From Saussurea involucrata (lineage: Eukaryota; Streptophyta; Magnoliopsida; Asterales; Asteraceae), in the NCBI GenBank assembly GCA_033807775.1, contig CM066317.1:36087870-36151869 (forward strand): a stretch of DNA of 64,000 bases. The letters are read 5' to 3'. Shown here piece by piece: positions 55,477 to 64,000 of this stretch (position 1 is the stretch's first letter; each line of letters opens with the position of its first letter). Both the position numbers and the translations under genes were made by a program. The notes under the pieces are model-generated. The model was not told where the DNA came from. It saw nothing but the letters and a program-made list of their open reading frames with translations, and made no database searches.

Positions 55477-56282
55477 AATCTACCAATGCGGATTGAAGAT
55501 GAACTTCTTAACCCAAACTAAGCTATCTCACCGATTTTTTCCATGACAAATCGGTAGGATTCTCAAAATAGGAGGATCCTTCCTTGTCTCTTTGCTAAGA
55601 AGATTTTCATCAAAGAGGTAATATCTGGTGTGAGGGAAAAATGTTCATCTATCCTTTTCCCATTCTTAGATATTGTCACCATCAAACCTTTTTAGTACCA
55701 TGAAAAATAGGAAAAGACACTTCAACTTTTGAGAGTCAAACCTGACCCTCAAATGATAAAGTGACAAGTGTCACATGTATTAAATGCTCATAGTACTATT
55801 TAAAGATGAAGACTTCTCCATGCAAACGACTCCTCTTGAAGATTTCTCAGTGCACAAGACATTCTGCTTTTCTCCTCCATTGAACTAAATAGCTTTTAAT
55901 CTTTGTGTTTTTAGAAGTTGTGTAGTTTTCAGTTTTACTTTGTGAAGATTGTTAGAATAAATTTCCCCTGTTCTTTCCGCAACAATCTAAGTGTTCTAGG
56001 TATAATTTTTGATTTTATAAATCAATAAAGAATTAAATTAAGTGAAAAATTTGTGTATTGTATTCAACCCTCTTCTACAATATTTGTTTTTGTTCTTATT
56101 TAGCCATTTAGGACTAACAATAATTTACTTATTTTTTTTAAGAAAGAGGTCCTTGAAGTGTCCCTAATAGGTGGTGAGTTGTTCTTCAATGATTGTTATT
56201 ATTTGATGAAAAAACACTTCAAATGTATAATATATTATTTTGGTTTGTTAAAAATTGAGGTGGCTTTTGTTTCACTTTTGTA
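55477..56282. other. Non-coding DNA, possible old LTR remnant
   Basis: About 55790..56090 has the look of a degraded copia LTR: a TATTTAAAG word near 55798, AATAAA words and an ending like TGTATTCAACCC. I found no second copy, primer site or target duplication, so it stays unassigned. Confidence 0.3.
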
Positions 56283-57560
56283 CTAGTTACCGTACCCGCG
56301 CGATGCGGCGGATGTGAAAAATTCTGAAGTGTTTCTCATTTGTCTAATTTAAATAATTTTATCATTCATGATTTGTATAGAGGAGTAAAATGTAATGCTC
56401 ATCATAAATGGTTGTTTACTACGGTTCTCAAATGAACCTGCCCCTTATGATATATTTGTCATTTGAGAGTCGTTTGTGTAGTTTTTTTAACATTTACAGT
56501 ATATTGGAGATATATATACACACATGTACATATGTATAGCAAAGCTTTCTTTGAGAGAAATGTAGAAAAATTGTTTGAAGATGGATGGGAAATAATTGTG
56601 GTTTATGTTTTTTATACAACGAATATATGTTTGAATGTCAACATCTTAATTCTGGCAAGTCTGATGAATGCAATAGAGTTCCAATGTATTTGCAGAAACA
56701 CAATCATAGATTCTCCCAATATATGAAGTTTAAGTTCATTCATCTATCGAAATAAGTTATGCTTTGCCAAATTTCTCAAAAATATACGATTCAAATTTAA
56801 AGAACACCAAAGTAAAAAAAATGTTATTGAACGCATAGAGCTTGGATCAGAATTTTGTTTGGGAGTATCATCTGAATTTCCCTGATCAGTGCGAGCGACG
56901 TAGCAGACCTTAAGCTTGCATTCCTCTAATTGTTTACCAGGTTCCTTAGTTCCTTACTAAACTGGATGCAAAAAGTACAACACCTGACTTGTTAATTATC
57001 ATTTCAACGAAACTTGAATCGAATGGAATCTGAATATTCTCCCAGAACATATTCCTACAGTATTTTGCAGAAGTTCTTCGGTATCAGTATTTGCAGGCAC
57101 TGGGGTGCTTTGTAGAAGAAATTTATCTTTGCATTGCATATCTGGAGGGTACTCACGCTTCTCACGTCAACTTCAACTTCTCACACGATCCTTCGCCTTA
57201 TGTACAAACAAAGAGAAACAAACAGTCAACTAAGTCAAATTATGAATTGTTGATAGAATGGCATACTGGAAGTTGCACCAATGGAGTATTTGATAGCTTG
57301 TCGAGTGGCTTTGTTGACCAAGGCAAAAGAGGGAAAACCATGTTCATCCTTCACCATTGTGCTAAATTTCTCATCTTTAATCCAATCCTGTTTCAAAGTC
57401 AAACAAATAGTCAACAAAATGGTTGGCTCAAAAAATGAAAAACGAAGAATCAAGGGTACCTGATGAGGATCAGAAGCGTTAGAAGGGGTTGTGTGGAAAC
57501 TTGAGAAGGAGATCGAATCTAGAGATGGAGATGGATAACATTTCAAGATGTAGATCAGAT
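56283..57560 (-). mobile_element. Helitron E 3' end, possibly carrying a lectin gene fragment
   Basis: On the minus strand a CCGC...GCGG hairpin is followed ten bases on by CTAG (56283..56286) between A and T. This marks the 3' end of a minus-strand Helitron extending rightward. The 5' end is not identified; the right limit given simply includes the lectin fragment, which lies on the same strand. Capture by this Helitron is a hypothesis. Confidence 0.45.
57260..57546 (-). pseudogene. EUL-type (Euonymus lectin S3-like, ricin-B fold) lectin gene fragment
   Basis: Two pieces of one frame: an upstream piece ending NASDPHQ at 57460, and a downstream piece from 57387 reading DWIKDEKFSTMVKDEHGFPSFALVNKATRQAIKYSIGAT. 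They are separated by a 72-bp intron with GT and AG ends (57388..57459). The KDE-x-x-ST-x-VKDE-x-GFPSFALVNKATxxAIKxSIGA string is characteristic of the carbohydrate-binding domain of plant EULS3 lectins, which are cytoplasmic/nuclear stress-related proteins. Only the N-terminal third of the domain is present, and the frame then runs into unrelated sequence and stops. A fragment, not a working gene. Confidence 0.65.
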
Positions 57561-57918
57561 CTAGAGATATATGAATTCACATTATTTATTTATCATTTAA
57601 TATACAACAGTCGACATACATATGAAATCACTGGAAACATTAGCAAGGATGTTTTTTAATTAAATCGACTGTCATTCACCATTCGCCATGTTTTCTAATT
57701 AAATCAACGGATGGGTGGGAAATCGATGGAAAACGACTGTCATTCACCATTTCCCAAGTGTTCTAATTAAATCGACGGATGAGTGGGAAACTGATGGAAA
57801 TCGACTATCATTCACCAGTGGAAAGCGATGAAATCAGAAGTCAAGTTCGAAATCAACAGTGGAAATTGATGAAATCATAATCACAAATCAATAAAACAAT
57901 AATAAGAAGGTTCGTTTT
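57561..57918. other. Non-coding DNA with a diverged 65 to 70-bp repeat
   Basis: Three diverged copies of a block with TCTAATTAAATC(G/A)AC, GGTGGGAAA and CGACTGTCATTCACCAT lie between 57650 and 57820. No gene seen. Confidence 0.5.
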
Positions 57919-57919
57919 G

Positions 57920-60900
57920 GGCCTCCCTTAATCATTCAACACCCTGTTTTCATTCTAAACAATTACCAAACAACCATATTCCATTTTGCAATATATCATA
58001 AGAACCTCTTAATCATTCTAAAAAACCCTCTTAATGATTTTTGTATCTTGGGCCTCCCTTAATCATTCAGCACCCTATTTTCATTCTAAACAATTACCAA
58101 ACAACCATATTCCATTTTGCATTATATCATAAGAGCCTCTTACTCATTCTAAAACCCTCTTAATGATTTTGTATCTTGGGCCTCCCTTAATCATTCAGCA
58201 CCTTATTTTCATTCTAAACAATTACCAAACAACCATATTCCATTTTGCAAAATATTATAAGAGCCTCTTATTCATTCTAAAACCCTCTTAATGATTTTGT
58301 ATCTTGGGCCTCCCTTAATCGTTCAGCACCCTATTTTCATTCTAGACAATTACCAAACAACCATATTCCATTTTGCAATATATCATAAAAGCCTCTTAAT
58401 CATTCTAAAACCCTCTTAATGATTTTGTATCTTGGGCCTCCCTTAATCATTCAGCACCCTGTTTCATTCTAAACAATTACCAAACAACCATATTACATTT
58501 TGAAATATATCATAAGACCCTCTTAATCATTCTAAAACCATCTTAATGATTTTGTATCTTGGGCCTCCCTTAATCATTCAGCACCCTGTTTTCATTCTAA
58601 ACAATTACCAAACAACCATATTCCATTTTGCAATATATCATAAGAACCTCTTAATCATTCTAAAAAACCCTCTTAATGATTTTTGTATCTTGTGTCTCCC
58701 TTAATCATTCAGCACCCTATTTTCAATCTATAGAATTACCAAACAGCCATATTTCATTTTGCAAAATATCATAAGAGCCTCTTATTCATTCTAAAACCCT
58801 CTTAATGATTTTGTATCTTGGGCCTCCTTAATAAGTCAGCACCCTGTTGCATTCTAAACAATTACCAAACAACCATATTCCATTTTGCAATATATCATAA
58901 GAGCGTCTTAATCATTCTAAAACCCTCTTAATGATTTTGTATCTTGGGCCTCCCTTAATCCTTCAGCACCCTGTTTTCATTCTAAACAATTACGAAACAA
59001 CCATATTCCATTTTGCAATATATCATAAGAACCTCTTAATCATTCTAAAAAACCCTCTTAGTGATTTTTGTATCTTGGGCCTCCCTTCATCATTCAACAC
59101 CCTATTTTCATTCAAAACAATTACCAAACAACCATATTCCATTTTGCATTATATCATAAGAGCCTCTTACTCATTCTAAAACCCTTTTAATGATTTTGTA
59201 TCTTGGGCCTCCCTTAATCATTTAGCACCCTATTTTCATTCTAAACAATTACCAATCAACCATATTCCATTTTGCAAACTATCATAAGAGCCTCTTATTC
59301 ATTCTAAAACCCTCTTAATGATTTTGTATCTTGGGCCTCCCTTAATCATTCAGCACTCTATTTTCATTCTAGACAATTACCAAACAACCATATTCCATTT
59401 TGCAATATATCATAAAAGCCTCTTAATCATTCTAAAAACCTCTTAATGATTTTGTATCTTGGGCCTCCCTTAATCATTCAGCACCCTGTTTCATTCTAAA
59501 CAATTACCAAACAACCATATTCCATTTTGCAATATATCATAAGACCCTCTTAATCATTCTAATACCCTCTTAATGAATTTGTATCTTGGGCCTCCCTTAA
59601 TCATTCAGCACCCTGTTTTCATTCTAAACAATTACCAAACAACCATATTCCATTTTGAAATATATCATAAGAACCTCTTAATCATTCTAAAAAACCCTCT
59701 TAATGATTTTTGTATCTTGTGCCTCCCTTAATCATTCAGCACCCTATTTTCATTCTACACAATTACCAAACAGCCATATTCCATTTTGCAAAATATCATA
59801 AGAGCCTCTTATTCATTCTAAAACCCTCTTAATGATTTTGTATCTTGGGCCTCCTTAATCATTCAACACCCTGTTGCATTCTAAACAATTACCAAACAAC
59901 CATATTCCATTTTGCAATATATTCATAAGAGCGTCTTAATCATTCTAAAACCCTCTTAATGATGTTGTATCTTGGGCCTCCCTTAATCATTCAGCACCCT
60001 GTTTTCATTCTAAACAATTACCAAACAACCTTATTCCATTTTGCAATATATCATAAGAACCTTTTAATCATTCTAAAAAACCCTCTTAATGATTTTTGTA
60101 TCTTGTGCCTCCCTTAATCATTCAGCACCCTATTTTCATTCTAAACAATTACCAAACAGCCATATTCCATTTTGCAATATGTCATAAGAGCCTCTTAATC
60201 ATTCTAAAACCCTCTTAATGATTTTGTATCTTGGGCCTCCCTTAGTCATTCAGCACCCTATTTTCATTTTAAACAATTACCAAACAACCATATTCCATTT
60301 TGAAATATATCATAAGACCCTCTTAATCATTCTAAAACCCTCTTAATGATTTTGTTTCTTAGGCCTCCCTTAATCATTCAGCACCCTATTTTCATTCTAA
60401 ACAATTACCAAACAGCCATATTCCATTTTGCAAAATATCATAAGAGCCTCTTATTCATTCTAAAACCCTCTTAATGATTTTATATCTTGGGCCTCCCTTA
60501 ATCATTCAGCACCCTTTTTCATTATAGACAAATACCAAACAACCATATTCCATTTTGCAATATATCATAAAAGCCTCTTAATCATTCTAAAACCCTCTTA
60601 ATGATTTGGTATCTTGGGCCTCCTTAATCATTCAGCACCCTGTTGCATTCTAAACAATTAGCAAACAACCATATTCCATTTTGCAATATATCATAAGAGC
60701 GTCTTAATCATTCTAAAACCCTCTTAATGATTTTGTATCTTGGGCCTCCCTTAATCATTCAGTACCCTGTTTTCATTCTAAACAATTACCAAACAACCAT
60801 ATTCCATTTTGCAATATATCATAAGAACCTCTTAATCATTCTAAAAAACCCTCTTAATGATTTTTGTATCTTGGGCCTCCCTTAATCATTCAGCACCCTA

Positions 60901-61137
60901 TTTTCATTCTAAACAATTACCAAACAGCCATATTCCATTCTGCAATATATCATAAGAGCCTCTTAATCATTCTAAAACCCTCTTAATGATTTTGTATCTT
61001 GGGCCTCCCTTAATCATTCAGCACCCTATTTTCATTCTAAACAATTACCAAACAGTCATATTCCATTTTGCAATATATCATAAGAGCCTCTTAATCATTC
61101 TAAAACCCTCTTAATGATTTTGTATCTTGGGCCTCAC
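57920..61137. repeat. Satellite array: about 25 monomers of about 128 bp with 8-monomer higher-order period
   Basis: Each monomer starts GGCCTCCCTTAATCATTC and contains CAATTACCAAACAACCATA, CATTTTGCAATATATCATAAG and AACCCTCTTAATGA. Monomer starts by eye are 57920, 58051, 58179, 58307, 58435, 58562, 58693, 58821, then 58947 and so on. The length series 131, 128, 128, 128, 127, 131, 128, 126 repeats from 58947 as 131, 128, 128, 128, 127, 131, 128, 127, so the higher-order unit is about 1028 bp. A third unit (from 59975) lacks two monomers and a fourth (from 60743) is cut after three. Monomer variants (for example the six-A version) keep their place in the series. Confidence 0.95.
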
Positions 61138-62003
61138 TTAAAACTGTATCCCTGTTTCTTGTGACAAAAGAAATTTCAAAGTAATAGGAAACGATAGAAC
61201 AATTAAGCTTGAAAGACGATCAAGAAAAATTTTAGTCATACAGAATCAGGTCTCATGAAGAAAGTATTCCATGTTCCACTAATTTCAAATGTCTTCCTCT
61301 TCTCTGTTGCTTGAACATCTTTGAATGATTGGCAAAATCATTGATCCAAAAAGAATATATGCTGAAAATCGATCATAAAAAAGATGAAGAAACCAGTGCA
61401 ATCAGGCAATCGATTATCGAAAGTAACAAAAAAAAGAAAAAAGAACGATTGAATACCATCATCAAATACAAACATAACTCTATAATTTCTAATGAAAAAC
61501 CGTACCTCTGTTTCATATCCCTCTGGGAGGCCACAGATGAAGTTATGAATGTAAGCTTCTTCAATTTCTGGAAATGAAGCTTAGGGTTTTGAATCCGATG
61601 TTTTCTTAATTTCTTGAATGGGACCAGCAAGCAATGCGGGTTCTTGACCCACCAAAGCTGTTTGAGATCGCATCTATTTCAAATCGAGTTTCCTCAAATC
61701 GATTCCTACCACTAATCTTCTGGTCGTCGTCTAGAGCGAGAGTGTATCTCGAGAGTGAGAGCGAGGAGTTTAGGTCGATAACAGTTGTGGAGAAGAAGAC
61801 GGGAGGGAGGGGGAACTGCTGCAATTGACCTTGGTTTAGAAAATAACTGAAAGTTTAGAAAGTGAAAGTGTTAAAAAAACTGTCGCTATTCTTTTAATAA
61901 GATAGAATAGATATTGGGTTTACACTTGGGAATTACTTGATAAATGGTTAACAATTTGATATTCGTTAGACCATAAAAATTCACATATAATAGGGTGGAG
62001 AGA
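61138..62003. other. Non-coding or gene-fragment DNA between satellite and LINE
   Basis: Short frames exist on both strands near 61329..61828, and AAACCCTAA-type words suggest plant leader sequence, but I recognise no protein and no splice structure. About 61985..62040 is GA-rich, probably the 5' leader of the LINE. Confidence 0.4.
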
Positions 62004-64000
62004 ATGAGAGAGAGCGATAGAGAGAATGAGAAGCGAAGAGGGAAAGGGGCGAGAGATCTAGGAGGAGTGAGTGAGATTGAGAGGAGAGATTCGGGGTATA
62101 GGAAATTGATTGGGTATAACGAATCGCTGCAATACCGTCGAACCATAGACTATAGGAACTCGAAAGAGACGTCATTTTTGTTCTACAATTTCCCAGCCGG
62201 TTATGAGGTAGCACAGCTATGGAGGATCTTCAAGAGATTTGGGGTAGTGTCAGATATCTACATGGCCGGCAAACGTCTAAGGAACGGGATGAAATTTGGC
62301 TTTGTCCGGTACAAGTTTGTGGAAGACCGGAAAGCATTAGAGAAAAGATTGAAAGAAATATGGATAGGATCTTATAAACTACGGGTGTTCATAGCAAATG
62401 AAAGGGGGACTCAGGAAGGAGGTGTACCTCCGCTCAACATGACAGGACAAGCAACAAAAAGGGTCAATCGAGCAAACGCTGGAGGAGAAACAACATATGC
62501 AGACGTGGTGAGGGGTGGACAAAAGGAGAACGGTATAGCCAAACACTCGCAACAGGTGGTTTTGGGAACGTGGAAAGCAGACGAGAAGGCTGTCGGGTTT
62601 CTTCAAAAATGTGTCGTAGGTCATGTGAACAATATGGACCATATCGATAACATCCAAGCGTTGTTTAAATCAAAGGATCTGGAAGGCTGTGAAATTAAGC
62701 TATTGGGAGGAAGGAGTATATTGATCAACTTCGAATCGGTAACAGCGATGGAGAATGTGTTGAGTAATAAGGCACATGGTATTCACCAATGGGTGAAGGA
62801 TATGAGAATGTGGTCGATCGGTTTCCGACCAAACGATCGACTAGCGTGGATAAGAATTGAGGGGATACCGTTACATGCATGGAAGGAAGACGTATTCGTG
62901 GACATCGCACGAAAATGGGGAAAGGTGCTGAAGCACCAGAATTGTAACATGGAAGAGAATTCAGTCTTATTGTGGGGAAAGGTTTTGATCAGTACTGGGT
63001 TAGTGGCACGGATAAGCGAGATAAAAAGCATCATAGTTGGAACACTGTGTTACGTAGTGAAAATCTAAGAGGAGGACAATAGTCTTTTGGGGTGCTATGG
63101 GACAGAAGAGGATGAAAGGAGCGGATGGGGAAGTGATGCAGACGGACCGGAATCCTCGGTCCCGTCCGAATGGTCGTAGGGAGATGGGGATGGTGAAGAG
63201 GAATGGTTAGTCGAAGAGAGTCGGTTTGACATGGAGGGGGAAAATAATGGAGGCGATATAGCAAAAAAGGATGGTGAAGCAGTCGAGGAGAAGGAGGAAC
63301 ATGAGGTGCAGTCGAGTACAAGAAGGAGGGCGGCCGGAGTCTCGCCAGAGAGGATGGCGGGGAAGACAAAGCGTCGGAGGCTGGAAAAGACATATTGATG
63401 AATGTCATTAATAACAAAGGAGGTAGGGGGAGTCCCGATGAGAAGAAGGCGGTTGGTGAAGATGGGAATAAGCATGAAGGTAACAAGAACATTCTAGGTA
63501 ACATCTCTAATGTGGGCCATGCGATGGGGCCACAGGAATATCAACAAAATGGGTCGGTGATGAAACACCCATTTGGATCAGAAGCACATGGGCCCTTTCC
63601 TCACTTTTTATCCATACCAACTATGGCCCACGGCCTTAACAAAAATTATGCAGATCATGTACGTCAGCAAGGAGGCGGTACTCAACCCCCCATTAAAGCA
63701 AACATGAGGAAATCGAAGATAGGCAGGGCTGGTGAAACAGGAGCGATCAAAGAAGGCCGAACCAAGACTCAAAACGGGTACGGAGATAAACTAAAAGTAA
63801 GGAGACCGGGAAATTGTATTTTTGGGAGAGGAAGAGTGAGCTTTCACATTCTCAAGAAAATGGCGAGGGGTAATATTCATCATAGAGAGGGACAAAAACG
63901 AGCATCAAGGAGCAGCGAATCAAGTAGGAAAAGTCGAACGAAAGCAACCAGGAGTGGGTCAAGGCTATCGAACCAGGCTGCCATTTCCAACCAATTAAAA
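62004..64000 (+). pseudogene. LINE (L1-type) ORF1-like protein with RRM and DUF4283-like regions, broken; runs off the window
   Basis: The first ATG in frame is at 62004. Residues about 56-133 form an RNA-recognition motif (SFLFYNFP; MKFGFVRYKF), then a TYADVVRGG linker, then residues about 190-345 with a DUF4283-like region (IRIEGIPLHAWKEDVFVDIARKWGKVL). Plant LINEs of this kind carry such RNA-binding ORF1 or fused proteins. An in-frame TAA is at 63066; the same frame goes on with acidic sequence (GCYGTEEDERSGWGSDADG) to a TAG at 63177 and to stops near 63396. A shifted frame, open from about 63362 to the window end, continues in style (LKVRRPGNCIFGRGR and a basic Ser/Arg tail). So at least two stops and one frameshift. 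The reverse transcriptase would lie to the right, outside the window. Confidence 0.75.

Noticed and set aside
55790..56090. Possible solo copia LTR
   Set aside because: No inverted ends, target duplication or second copy could be identified in the window.
57091..57438. Plus-strand 115-codon frame
   Set aside because: It overlaps the minus-strand lectin fragment, which has a clear family match and splice sites.
57920..61137. CRISPR-like regular repetition
   Set aside because: Whole monomers of about 128 bp are repeated with no unique spacers, in a plant genome. It is a satellite.
61329..61828. Possible short exons on either strand between the satellite and the LINE
   Set aside because: No domain, no consistent splice sites and conflicting open frames; left unassigned.
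63031..63504. Minus-strand 157-codon frame rich in Ser, Pro and Leu
   Set aside because: It is the opposite-strand shadow of the acidic, Glu/Gly-rich part of the LINE ORF1.

Overview
This window is a piece of a plant nuclear genome, almost certainly a eudicot, and consists of transposable elements nested inside one another. I found no intact ordinary host gene. The only complete long reading frame is the 1459-residue polyprotein of a copia retrotransposon (22756..27135, minus strand). The LINE ORF1 at the right edge (RRM followed by a DUF4283-like region) is of a type I associate with Asteraceae genomes, so an Asteraceae host is my best guess, but this is inference.

Layout. 1..14245: a minus-strand chromovirus-type gypsy element (5' LTR 12469..14245, decayed interior) whose left LTR is split by a young Athila/Tat-like non-autonomous element (15..7569, TSD ACTCA). 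14246..20930: minus-strand Helitron material. A Helitron 5' end abuts a Helitron 3' terminus at 14941/14942, and a tandem series of 5' ends follows at 18630..20930, with a 1.5 kb TIR element (17125..18629) between. 20931..22480: AT-rich DNA with small MITEs. 22554..27386: an intact copia with apparently identical LTRs and unusual TA...TA termini, TSD AAATC. 28417..42079: a TIR element carrying a gypsy gag-pol fragment that is itself split by a 9.3 kb non-autonomous gypsy element (30963..40258, TSD CTAAT). 42184..44516: three more TIR elements end to end, separated only by CT/TA microsatellite. 44533..47595: Helitron pieces, one with a Tat-type protease fragment, then two more foldback elements. 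48383..49214: two Tourist-like MITEs. 49258..53699: a CACTA transposon (TSD TAT) with a spliced but internally deleted transposase gene. 54485..55474: two MITEs. 56283..57560: a Helitron 3' end and a fragment of an EUL-type lectin gene. 57920..61137: a satellite of about 25 monomers of about 128 bp with an 8-monomer higher-order period. 62004..64000: a broken LINE ORF1.

The main theme is a set of nine or so TIR/foldback elements (10-class sizes from 0.19 to 4.4 kb) sitting directly in (TA)n tracts. They often sit in the TA tract at the end of a neighbouring element or of a Helitron 5' end, so they form chains. Several carry foreign DNA. This resembles the microsatellite-targeting Micron elements of rice, and is the best candidate here for an under-described system.

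The relative order of events follows from nesting: Helitron A, then gypsy 1, then the Athila-like element; the TIR carrier, then gypsy 2; CACTA, then the foldback element in its intron. All boundaries, target duplications and identities were read by eye.
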